15,905 nt of DNA from an uncultured Lachnospiraceae bacterium (GCA_945787485.1 CALZHV010000031.1:1-15905), one strand, 5' to 3'. Positions 1 through 7,096 are shown, numbered from the stretch's first letter. Notes: generated by a model not told the origin, from the sequence alone. Translations and numbers: made by a program.

Positions 1-2467
1 GCTGAATCAGAGCATCTGAAGACACAACGGTAAGAGAATAATCCTTATTATTTTCATTTGTGAATTTTTCTATATATGCATCAGCCGTAACTCCCTCTTT
101 TGTATGCACAACCTCAACATTATCTATTATCGTTTCACTTCCTTTGTTGCCTTTTACCTTATAACCGTCAAATACTATAATCATCCGTATCTCACATATA
201 GAATAATAATTAGATATTGTCTGTATCAATTTATCTTTAGCGGAATCAATATTTACTTTAGCTAATTCTTCAAGCTCTCTGTTGGCAAAAATAATATTGT
301 AACCATCAATAATATATGCTTTCTTTGAAGGCGTGATATAGGTTTTTGCAGATTTATAATCACTTTCATAAATCTGTTTTTTCTTTTTATATAAAGCTTT
401 TGTCTTTCTCTGATTTGAATTATATGTCCTATTTAAAATTTCATCTATCTCATCTGTTCCTATAGAATAATCAAAGTTTCTGTTTTTAATTGCATAGTTT
501 TCAATTTCAATTATGTTTTTTTCCTGTTCATCGATTACGTGCATATATTCACTAACCTTATACCACGGAACAATAAAGCCTGCCCCCTTATCACAAAATA
601 CAGAATCAGGTGTATTTATAATATCATTTTCGGGATTGTACTTTGATTTTGAAATAACTTCTTCCTGATTGTGACATTTATAATATCCCGTAAAGCTTAT
701 TTCCATATTTCCTGTACCTTTTGTATAAAGGCTTAAATTTTCATGATAATCCCTCAATGTTTCATACGGCGCAATGCCTTTAATTAAAGCAACATCCCCC
801 TGTATTTCAGGATTTCCGATTTTACCGTGAAGCTGTTCAATATCCGTCATTACTTTTCCGATAAGATTACTTCCAATCTTTAAATTGAAAGAATAATACG
901 GTTCGAGCAATACATTTTCAGCCTGCATAAGTCCCTGTCTTACTGCCCTGTAGGTTGCCTGTCTGAAATCTCCGCCTTCTGTATGCTTATTACTTGCCCG
1001 TCCGTTTATCAATGTAATAACAACATCTGTAAGCTGTGAACCTGTCAGAACACCAACAAATGATTTTTCATTCAAATGTGTATATATTAATCTTTGCCAG
1101 TTTTTTGCCAATACTTCTTCTCTTAAATCTGATTTTACTACTATTCCACTTCCCGGTTCTCCGGGCTCAAGCAATAAATGGACTTCTGCATAATGTCTTA
1201 ACGGTTCGAAATGGCCGACTCCTATAACACTGTTTTCTATTGTTTCCTTGTATGTAATGCTGCCCTTATCAAAAGAAACCTCAAAACCAAATTTACGCTT
1301 ACACAAATTATTAATAATCTCAAGCTGAACCTTACCCATTATTTTTACAGTTATTTCTTCTTTATGTTCATTCCAGCATACATCAAGCTCCGGTATTTCT
1401 TCCTCCAGTTTTTTTATATCAGGATAAAACTGTCTTGGTGATATATCATCCGGCAAAATAATTTTATACGTCAAAACAGACTCGATAAGCGGCATCTCCG
1501 ATAATGCCTCTTTACCAAGTCCCTGTCCTGCATATGTATTTTCAAGGCCAACAACAGCACATATTTCCGATGCACTTACTTCATTTACCGTTTTATATTT
1601 TTCTCCATTATATATTCTGATTTGATTTACCTTTTCTACTTTTGATATTTCATTTTCAGTAATATTTTTTCCGGATATTTCAATTGCCTGACGATTACTT
1701 AGAGTTCCTCCTGTTATTTTCATAAAAGTAAGCCTGTTTTTATTTTCATCCCGACCTATTTTATACACTTTTGCAGCAAATTCATCACCATAATCAAAAG
1801 CAACGGAATATTTATCAAGAGCATCTATAAATTCATCTATTCCTATCATTTTAAGAGCCGAGCCAAAAAAGCATGGAAAAACCTTTCTGTCAACAATTAA
1901 ATCTGTAATAACACCTGTATCTAATTTTTCATCCTGTAAATAAAGATCCAGTGCATTTTCATCAGATGTCGCAATAAGTTCATAATCTAAATTATCTGAA
2001 AAATCAATTATATATTCACTTAAATTGTTACGAAGCTCATTTATTATTACTTCTTTTTCATTACCGGGCTGATCCATTTTGTTTACAAATATAAAAGTCG
2101 GAATATTATATACATCCAACATTCTCCACAAGGTTTTTGTATGTCCTGTCACCATATCCGATGCATTTATTATCAAAACAGCATAATCAAGTACCTGAAG
2201 CGAGCGCTCCATTTCCGCAGAAAAATCCACATGACCCGGTGTATCTATCAACGTAAACGGACGGTCGTTTATTGTAAATTTTGCATTCTTTGTAAAAACA
2301 GTAATCCCTCTGTTTCTTTCTATTTCATCCGTGTCCAAAAAAGTATTTCTATTATCAACCTTACCACATTCCTTTATTATACCTAGCTTAAATAATATTG
2401 CTTCCGATAAAGTTGTTTTTCCTGCATCTACATGTGCAAGCATCCCTATTGTTGTATTTTTATCCAT
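1..2467 (-). CDS. TetM/EF-G-like ribosomal GTPase fused to a C-terminal YacP/Rae1-like NYN nuclease domain (3' end outside window)
   Basis: An open frame of 822 codons runs off the left edge with no stop. Residues 1 to about 605 are a translation-factor GTPase of the tetracycline ribosomal-protection type: G1 AHVDAGKTT (11-19), G2 RGIT (53-56), G3 DTPGH (75-79), G4 NKMD (129-132), G5 GSAL (202-205), then EF-G-like domains ending in an LLEPYYSF segment. TetM is about 639 residues; this protein continues through a lysine-rich linker (about 640-715) into an NYN/PIN-like domain with DGYN (721-724), VFDGY (Asp767), ADAYIE (Asp796) and SSDALIQ (Asp818), the acidic set expected of YacP-like nucleases. 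I chose the start at 2467 because GGAG lies 6 nt upstream; an upstream in-frame ATG at 2488 has no ribosome binding site. The tyrosine-serine-proline tip loop of TetM is not recognisable, so drug resistance is doubtful. A role at stalled or drug-bound ribosomes is inference. Confidence 0.9.
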   Translation of the reverse strand, partial: MDKNTTIGMLAHVDAGKTTLSEAILFKLGIIKECGKVDNRNTFLDTDEIERNRGITVFTKNAKFTINDRPFTLIDTPGHVDFSAEMERSLQVLDYAVLIINASDMVTGHTKTLWRMLDVYNIPTFIFVNKMDQPGNEKEVIINELRNNLSEYIIDFSDNLDYELIATSDENALDLYLQDEKLDTGVITDLIVDRKVFPCFFGSALKMIGIDEFIDALDKYSVAFDYGDEFAAKVYKIGRDENKNRLTFMKITGGTLSNRQAIEISGKNITENEISKVEKVNQIRIYNGEKYKTVNEVSASEICAVVGLENTYAGQGLGKEALSEMPLIESVLTYKIILPDDISPRQFYPDIKKLEEEIPELDVCWNEHKEEITVKIMGKVQLEIINNLCKRKFGFEVSFDKGSITYKETIENSVIGVGHFEPLRHYAEVHLLLEPGEPGSGIVVKSDLREEVLAKNWQRLIYTHLNEKSFVGVLTGSQLTDVVITLINGRASNKHTEGGDFRQATYRAVRQGLMQAENVLLEPYYSFNLKIGSNLIGKVMTDIEQLHGKIGNPEIQGDVALIKGIAPYETLRDYHENLSLYTKGTGNMEISFTGYYKCHNQEEVISKSKYNPENDIINTPDSVFCDKGAGFIVPWYKVSEYMHVIDEQEKNIIEIENYAIKNRNFDYSIGTDEIDEILNRTYNSNQRKTKALYKKKKQIYESDYKSAKTYITPSKKAYIIDGYNIIFANRELEELAKVNIDSAKDKLIQTISNYYSICEIRMIIVFDGYKVKGNKGSETIIDNVEVVHTKEGVTADAYIEKFTNENNKDYSLTVVSSDALIQ

Positions 2468-2504
2468 ATCAAGCTCCGTTTTTCTCATTAGAAAATTTTA
2501 TATA

Positions 2505-2533
2505 ATTCTATCATAACATTATGGCAGCTTCAA
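2505..2533 (-). promoter_or_regulatory. Candidate sigma-A promoter for the GTPase-NYN gene
   Basis: On the minus strand TTGAAG (2533-2528) and TAGAAT (2510-2505) are separated by 17 nt. The -35 overlaps the stop codon of the upstream subtilase gene, and the predicted leader before the ATG at 2467 is only about 30 nt. There is no terminator hairpin between the two genes, so co-transcription is also possible. No leader-peptide attenuator of the tet(M) kind is visible. Confidence 0.4.
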
Positions 2534-4233
2534 TTTTTTTGTCCTTTTAAATATTCCAGGCTATTGTATACACAAAGTGCTCCATAACCTATTTTTTCAT
2601 TTGGAACAGCGTCTGACTCATTAATTTTTCTGGCTCCTTTTATGAGCGCTACCTTTAATTTTTCTCCATATAAAAAACTGTCATTTTCTTCTATTATTCC
2701 CCATTGCATAAGTAATGCAGAGGCAGCAGAAACAAAAGGTGTAGCAAATGATGTCCCTGAAGCTATATTTTTTTTATCTATACCTGATGCAATAATAACA
2801 TCTACACCCGGAGCGCAAATATCCGGTTTTACTCTGTCATCCGTCGTGTATCCCCTTCCTGAAAAACTGACATAAGTCTCATTTTTAGAATTATATGCTC
2901 CGACACAAACAGATATTATAGATGAAGCAGGTATGGTAAGTGTTGTATTCGCATTTGAATATAAAAATTTTGTATCACCTGAAATTGCACTGTCGGAAGG
3001 AAGCCACATGTTAATCACTCCGTTTACAATTGACTTAGGTCTTATTTTTATTCCCCATATTCCTTCATCAATATAATTTTGCGTAGAATTTATGCTTATA
3101 AAAACCTCGTTAAAACGATTAAACGGTGTTGCCTGTGAATTTACAACACAGACACTATTTTGATTAATATTAAAATAATAAACATTATCTCTATTAACCG
3201 GACCATATTCTTCATAATCAGGTGCTACAATAATAACATCAACATTATCAATAGAATCAAACCATATTTGTATTGTAATGCCTGCTGTGTATTTGCCAAC
3301 CTGTATTTCTGCCTTCTGCCATGATGTATCCTTAAGATGAATGCTTATATGTTTATTTTTATCTCCTTCATTTCCCATACCTATCACAAACACATTTTTT
3401 GAAATCAGTGCAACTGAGTCAATATACTGCTCTATGATACCCGTACCATTATGTGCTCCATAATTATTACCGTAGCTTAGATTAACTACTAACGGCATCT
3501 GATAATATATTGAGCGTTCAATTACATAATTAATTGCCCGCATTAACGAACTTGTTCTTGGCAGTCCATTATTATCAACACTTAAAAGTTTAACGATAAT
3601 AAATTGGACATCAGGAGCGTTTTCCGAAATAATCCCTGCAACAGCCGTACCATGTCCTGAATAATCATTATTTGAACCAAATGATGATAATCCTGTTTCT
3701 TTATAAATATCAATCTCATTTTGAATCTCATTTTCTGTATATATTTTATCTGTTTCCTGATTCCAAAATTCCAATATCTTTGTTTTGTTGTTTTTTATAA
3801 AAACTTCATTTAGATAATTAATACCTGTATCTATTACAGCTGCAAGAACGCCTTTACCCGTCAATGTAACATTATCATCACGCAGATTTTCAAAACAGGA
3901 CTTATCGCTGTTATAATCATAGGATTTCATATTGTATTTTTCAAAAAAAATACTTTTAGGCTTGTCGATATAAACTATATTGACGTTATTTGAAAGAGAC
4001 TCAAGCATTTCCTGTTTAATCGTTATTACAGCAAAATTATTATATAAACTCACGTATGTAAAATCATATTTACTACTTAATGCTTCAATATCTCCTATGT
4101 ATTTTATTATTAGCTCCCACATTCTAAGTGTATCATTATAACCAATATACAAATCAGTTTCATTAAACTTTCCATTTCTCGCAAGAGTAAGCGTTGTAAT
4201 CAAATCCGAACTCATTTTTTCATAATTATACAT
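2530..4233 (-). CDS. S8 family subtilisin-like serine protease, Csp-like
   Basis: This 567-residue protein is a subtilase with a complete catalytic set: Asp135 in IDTGI, His194 in SGHGTAVAG, oxyanion Asn288 in GMGNEG and Ser495 in SGTSFATP. No signal peptide or membrane segment is seen, so it is probably cytoplasmic or packaged in the spore. About 120 N-terminal residues resemble a prodomain. Roughly 150 residues (300-445) sit between the oxyanion Asn and the Ser motif, matching the jelly-roll insertion known from the clostridial Csp proteases that activate the cortex hydrolase SleC during germination. The start at 4233 has GAGG 6 nt upstream. The gene is divergent from the spoIIGA-sigE operon across a 139-nt gap, which fits a sporulation-linked role, but substrate and function are inferred from family likeness. 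A general housekeeping subtilase remains possible. Confidence 0.88.
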   Translation of the reverse strand: MYNYEKMSSDLITTLTLARNGKFNETDLYIGYNDTLRMWELIIKYIGDIEALSSKYDFTYVSLYNNFAVITIKQEMLESLSNNVNIVYIDKPKSIFFEKYNMKSYDYNSDKSCFENLRDDNVTLTGKGVLAAVIDTGINYLNEVFIKNNKTKILEFWNQETDKIYTENEIQNEIDIYKETGLSSFGSNNDYSGHGTAVAGIISENAPDVQFIIVKLLSVDNNGLPRTSSLMRAINYVIERSIYYQMPLVVNLSYGNNYGAHNGTGIIEQYIDSVALISKNVFVIGMGNEGDKNKHISIHLKDTSWQKAEIQVGKYTAGITIQIWFDSIDNVDVIIVAPDYEEYGPVNRDNVYYFNINQNSVCVVNSQATPFNRFNEVFISINSTQNYIDEGIWGIKIRPKSIVNGVINMWLPSDSAISGDTKFLYSNANTTLTIPASSIISVCVGAYNSKNETYVSFSGRGYTTDDRVKPDICAPGVDVIIASGIDKKNIASGTSFATPFVSAASALLMQWGIIEENDSFLYGEKLKVALIKGARKINESDAVPNEKIGYGALCVYNSLEYLKGQKN

Positions 4234-4273
4234 ATCTTACCTCATACATTTTTTAGAAATTATCAAATTTAGC

Positions 4274-4280
4274 TGTCGAA
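4274..4280 (+). promoter_or_regulatory. Candidate Spo0A box (upstream site)
   Basis: The heptamer TGTCGAA matches the Spo0A box consensus exactly. It lies 41 bp upstream of a second, one-mismatch box that overlaps the putative -35 of the spoIIGA promoter. This roughly four-helical-turn spacing resembles the two-site layout of the B. subtilis spoIIG promoter. The reverse strand faces the Csp-like protease gene, so the site could influence both. Confidence 0.5.
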
Positions 4281-4314
4281 AAAAATCTAAATAATACGAA
4301 ATTCTACAACGTTA

Positions 4315-4348
4315 ATCGACATTCTTTTTCAGTGATTTTTTATATAAT
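4315..4348 (+). promoter_or_regulatory. Candidate Spo0A-dependent, long-spacer promoter of spoIIGA-sigE
   Basis: TCGACA (4316-4321), one mismatch from TTGACA, is followed 21 nt later by a perfect TATAAT (4343-4348). The B. subtilis spoIIG promoter is known for an abnormally long spacer (22 bp) that makes it depend on Spo0A. The -35 here overlaps ATCGACA (4315-4321), which read on the minus strand is TGTCGAT, a one-mismatch Spo0A box. The promoter reading is inference from this resemblance. Confidence 0.5.
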
Positions 4349-4360
4349 TCATTTAAATCC

Positions 4361-4372
4361 AAAAGGAGGTGA
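4361..4372 (+). promoter_or_regulatory. Near-perfect Shine-Dalgarno of spoIIGA with no ATG at normal spacing
   Basis: AAAAGGAGGTGA is nearly fully complementary to the 16S rRNA 3' end. There is no ATG, GTG or TTG in the spoIIGA frame at normal distance. The frame opens right after the in-frame TGA (4370-4372) with ATT (4373), and the first standard start codon is TTG at 4394, 24 nt beyond the GGAGG core. This site therefore makes the spoIIGA start ambiguous. Confidence 0.6.
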
Positions 4373-4393
4373 ATTAATTTTAACAAAGTATAC

Positions 4394-5245
4394 TTGGATA
4401 TAGTTTTTTTGTGGAACTGGATTCTGATAAGTACAAATTTTTCATTTATTCATCTTATTGATAATGAAAGAATAAAATTAAAAAGATTTATATTATGTTC
4501 AATAGCAGGCAGTTTATTATTAAGTGTTTCTTATGTTTTATTATTGAATAAACCTTTACATATTTACTTAATTGTATATGCAATCATTTATTTAATTATA
4601 CTTTGGCACTATTTTAAATGTGAAAAGCCAAAATATTTAGTAAGATTTATTTTTTACTGTGTATTGTGCGATGCAATTATATGTGGCATTGCAAATATAT
4701 TAAATAAAAAGAATGCATTCATACCATTTACTTTTGCTTTATTAATAACACTTGTATTTTTAATTACACTAAAATTATTAAGCAAAAATGAATCTAAATA
4801 TAAAGAATTGGTTATTCAAACCTCAACAAACGATTTTATTAATTGTACTGGTTTTGTCGATAGTGGAAATTTTCTACACGATTATATAGGAAATCCCGTA
4901 ATAATAATTGATTATTATTTTGCCGGCACAAAAATATTCCCAAATTTATTTAATGAATTTAAAATATATCATTTATCAGGTTTCATAGATTACGAAAAAC
5001 TAAATAAAATATCCAATTTATATTTTTACCCTCTCCCCTATAAAACGATAAATCGTGAATTTGATGTTATGCCTGCATTCAGGCTTAACACTATCTATTT
5101 ACCGTCAAAAAACGAAGTCTACAAAAATACTATTGTAGGTATAAGCAGATTTGAAATTGACAGAAGAAACAGATTTCAGGTTTTACTTAATGAAAGCTTA
5201 AAACCATGTAGAGAGGAGTATTCAAATGATTACAATTGTAAATAA
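4394..5245 (+). CDS. spoIIGA: Sigma-E processing peptidase SpoIIGA
   Basis: SpoIIGA is the membrane aspartic protease that removes the pro-sequence of sigma-E in the mother cell. The N-terminal half (residues 1 to about 130) is a run of hydrophobic membrane segments. The C-terminal half is a cytoplasmic domain with the family's catalytic motif TGFVDSGN (Asp156 counted from the TTG). The length of 283 is normal. The gene overlaps sigE by 20 nt, the conserved operon partner. The coordinate uses the first standard start codon (TTG, 4394), but the in-frame codons before it encode NKVYLD-like residues that match known SpoIIGA N-termini. Translation may therefore really begin at ATT 4373, behind a very strong Shine-Dalgarno. 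Expression is probably Spo0A-controlled from the promoter at 4315-4348. Confidence 0.93.
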   Translation: MDIVFLWNWILISTNFSFIHLIDNERIKLKRFILCSIAGSLLLSVSYVLLLNKPLHIYLIVYAIIYLIILWHYFKCEKPKYLVRFIFYCVLCDAIICGIANILNKKNAFIPFTFALLITLVFLITLKLLSKNESKYKELVIQTSTNDFINCTGFVDSGNFLHDYIGNPVIIIDYYFAGTKIFPNLFNEFKIYHLSGFIDYEKLNKISNLYFYPLPYKTINREFDVMPAFRLNTIYLPSKNEVYKNTIVGISRFEIDRRNRFQVLLNESLKPCREEYSNDYNCK

Positions 5246-5960
5246 TAACAAATTACATTTTAGTATCAGAAATGTTTCAAGCTATTTTATAGGCCAGCGA
5301 AATGAAATACATTATATAGGTGGTGCTGATATTCTTCCTCCTCCACTATCCCCTGAAGAGGAAGCTTTATTATTATCACAGCTTGAAAATGATGATTTGT
5401 ACGCTAAAAGCGTTTTGATTGAGCACAATTTACGTTTAGTTGTATATATTGCTAAAAAGTTCGATAATACCGGCATAGGTGTGGAGGATTTAATATCAAT
5501 AGGAACGATAGGTTTAATCAAGGCTATAAATACATTTAGAGCAGACAAAAATATTAAGCTGGCCACATATGCCAGCAGATGTATTGAAAATGAAATATTG
5601 ATGTATCTAAGACGCAGCCAGAAAACAAAGTTCGAAGTATCTATAGATGAACCTTTAAATGTAGATTGGGACGGAAACGAACTATTACTTTCTGACATTC
5701 TCGGTACAGATGACGATATGATATACAATGACATCGAAAATGAAATAGACAAAAATATACTTGAGCAGGCAATGGATATACTGGATGAACGTGAAAGATT
5801 GATTATAGAATTAAGGTTTGGTCTAAGAAATAATGATGAAGAAATGACTCAAAAAGAAGTTGCAGATCTTTTAGGAATATCCCAATCATACATATCCAGA
5901 TTGGAAAAAAAGATTATTAAACGACTTAAAAAAGAGATGATAAAAATTTCTGAAGGCTAA
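5226..5960 (+). CDS. sigE: RNA polymerase sporulation sigma factor SigE (pro-form)
   Basis: This 244-residue sigma-70 family protein matches pro-sigma-E throughout. It has a short N-terminal pro-sequence ending just before HYIGGADILPPPLS (Tyr30 aligns with the mature N-terminus of the B. subtilis protein). Region 2 spans about 66-130, with LRLVVYIAKKF, EDLISIGTIGL and ATYASRCIENEILMYLRR. A WDGNELLLSD segment follows at about 148-157, and a region 4 helix-turn-helix at about 208-235 (QKEVADLLGISQSYISRLEK). It directs early mother-cell transcription after cleavage by SpoIIGA, encoded immediately upstream with 20 nt overlap. GAGAGGAG lies just ahead of the ATG. The pro-sequence is less basic than in B. 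subtilis. The usual neighbour sigG is absent; a tRNA-Leu follows instead. Confidence 0.97.
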   Translation: MITIVNNNKLHFSIRNVSSYFIGQRNEIHYIGGADILPPPLSPEEEALLLSQLENDDLYAKSVLIEHNLRLVVYIAKKFDNTGIGVEDLISIGTIGLIKAINTFRADKNIKLATYASRCIENEILMYLRRSQKTKFEVSIDEPLNVDWDGNELLLSDILGTDDDMIYNDIENEIDKNILEQAMDILDERERLIIELRFGLRNNDEEMTQKEVADLLGISQSYISRLEKKIIKRLKKEMIKISEG

Positions 5961-5997
5961 ACATGACACTGTTACCTGTCAGTATTTTGTGGCAAAT

Positions 5998-6022
5998 ATT
6001 TGACAGCTAATCCGTGTCAAAT
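5998..6022. repeat. Perfect inverted repeat upstream of the tRNA promoter
   Basis: ATTTGACA (5998-6005) and TGTCAAAT (6015-6022) are perfect 8-bp arms around a 9-nt loop. No T-run follows, so it is not a typical terminator. A weaker TGACA/TGTCA pair (5964-5968 and 5977-5981) precedes it. TTGACA within the first arm lies 18 nt before TATTCT, so it could be part of a second, weak promoter or an operator. Confidence 0.5.
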
Positions 6023-6028
6023 GTATTC

Positions 6029-6057
6029 TTGACACACCGGTAAAAATATGCTATATT
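6029..6057 (+). promoter_or_regulatory. Sigma-A promoter of tRNA-Leu
   Basis: A consensus TTGACA (6029-6034) and a TATATT -10 (6052-6057) are separated by exactly 17 nt. The -10 ends 12 nt before the first base of the tRNA, so the transcript would start almost at the mature 5' end. It lets the tRNA be expressed independently of the sporulation operon. Confidence 0.8.
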
Positions 6058-6069
6058 TTCATATGTTCA

Positions 6070-6153
6070 GCCGGTGTGTCGGAATTGGCAGACGAGGCAG
6101 ACTCAAAATCTGTTGATGGCAACATCGTGTGGGTTCGAGTCCCACCACCGGCA
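6070..6153 (+). tRNA. tRNA-Leu(CAA)
   Basis: The 84-nt sequence folds as a class II tRNA. The acceptor stem GCCGGTG (6070-6076) pairs perfectly with CACCGGC (6146-6152), and the discriminator is A6153. The anticodon stem GCAGA/TCTGT encloses loop CTCAAAA with anticodon CAA (6104-6106), reading UUG leucine codons. The long variable arm forms GATG-GCAA-CATC, and the T arm is GTGGG-TTCGAGT-CCCAC. The 3' CCA is not encoded and must be added after transcription. It has its own promoter and a strong terminator. Confidence 0.97.
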
Positions 6154-6154
6154 T

Positions 6155-6192
6155 AAAAGACCGATACATAGTATTATGTATCGGTCTTTTTT
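6155..6192. terminator. Bidirectional intrinsic terminator (tRNA-Leu and sortase)
   Basis: The 12-bp stem GACCGATACATA (6159-6170) pairs with TATGTATCGGTC (6175-6186) around loop GTAT. It is flanked by AAAA on the left and TTTTTT on the right. It can therefore end the plus-strand tRNA transcript and the minus-strand sortase transcript. The right arm is also the last codons and stop of the sortase gene. Confidence 0.9.
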
Positions 6193-7019
6193 GCTATTAC
6201 TACCATTCTTCCGTCTTTTGTATGATATGCACACGTTGATAATGTTATTAGCTGTTCTCCGTATGAAGCACTTGCAGTTATTTCATATGGTGTCAGTGCT
6301 TTTACATTTTTTACATAATCATCGTATTCTTGAATTTTATTTGCATTAAAAAAATTATAATATTTAAATTCATCGCTATCTTCCGGATAAATTTGACTTC
6401 TTATACATGCAATTATCTCATATTTTCCGTCGCCGTATATTGTATCAAATGTTATATATTTGTGTTCTTTATAAAAATCTTCATCATCATATTTTAATAA
6501 ATCGTGAAACATTTTACCGGATTCCATATTATGACCATAAATTATGACATTATCGCTATATGCGACATCAGAATCCGTATCGACAAATAATGAACCGCAA
6601 CCCGAATAATTTTTATCAAAATCTCTGTTAATGTAATATTGCTCATCATACAGAGATTGCATAACAGGATAATTTATATCTGTACCTTCAATTTTAAGCC
6701 ATCCTATAAAATCAGGGTTTGCCTCATACAATTTCGAAAATTTTTTTTGGACAAAGACTCCGTTTATTTCTACATATTCAATAGTTTTATCACTGTTTTC
6801 TTTATCTGTATTTTCATTATTTTCCGAATTTGTATTATCATAATTTTCTTCTGATGCTTCTTCTATAATCATGCTTTCAAGCTCGTCAAATCTTTTTTCA
6901 CTTTTGCTTGTATCATAATAATATTTTGCAAGATAGATTCCGCATCCAACAAAAATAACACCTAATATACCTATACAAATATTATATATTAACTTCTTCC
7001 TCTTCGTTTTTTTTGACAT
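6174..7019 (-). CDS. Class B sortase
   Basis: Sortases are membrane-anchored cysteine transpeptidases that attach surface proteins to the cell wall. This 281-residue protein has a basic N-terminus and one membrane segment (about 10-32). A hydrophilic Asn/Glu-rich linker (about 54-80) follows, then the sortase domain with catalytic His163 (YGHNM), Cys263 (TLSTCAY) and Arg271 (DGRMVVIAKK). The motif environment and long helical insertion suit class B. GAGG lies 8 nt before the ATG. No sorting-signal substrate gene is nearby, so its target is unknown. It lies directly downstream of the NUDIX gene's terminator with only about 35 nt left for a promoter, and no clear promoter is seen there. Its stop codon lies inside the bidirectional terminator. 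Confidence 0.92.
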   Translation of the reverse strand: MSKKTKRKKLIYNICIGILGVIFVGCGIYLAKYYYDTSKSEKRFDELESMIIEEASEENYDNTNSENNENTDKENSDKTIEYVEINGVFVQKKFSKLYEANPDFIGWLKIEGTDINYPVMQSLYDEQYYINRDFDKNYSGCGSLFVDTDSDVAYSDNVIIYGHNMESGKMFHDLLKYDDEDFYKEHKYITFDTIYGDGKYEIIACIRSQIYPEDSDEFKYYNFFNANKIQEYDDYVKNVKALTPYEITASASYGEQLITLSTCAYHTKDGRMVVIAKKTDT

Positions 7020-7050
7020 ATAAAAATCCTCATAAAATATAATTGTCCTA

Positions 7051-7086
7051 AAAATAATATAACCCGATAAAATCGGGTTATATTAT
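7051..7086 (-). terminator. Intrinsic terminator after the NUDIX gene
   Basis: A perfect 15-bp stem, 7054-7068 paired with 7072-7086, closes on a 3-nt AAA loop with a GC-rich core ACCCG/CGGGT. On the minus strand it is followed by TTTTTA. It lies 11 nt beyond the NUDIX stop codon and immediately before the sortase leader. Confidence 0.85.
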
Positions 7087-7096
7087 AATGGATAAA

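Noticed and set aside
1036..1441. Two small plus-strand frames with hydrophobic residues
   Set aside because: They lie opposite the continuous GTPase frame, which I translated through this region without a break; shadow frames.
2468..2488. Upstream ATG at 2488 as start of the GTPase-NYN gene
   Set aside because: It has no Shine-Dalgarno, while the ATG at 2467 has GGAG at 6 nt and gives the short N-terminus typical of TetM-like proteins.
5312..5752. 146-codon minus-strand frame opposite sigE
   Set aside because: It is wholly inside a conserved sigE gene on the other strand and has no family likeness; a shadow frame.
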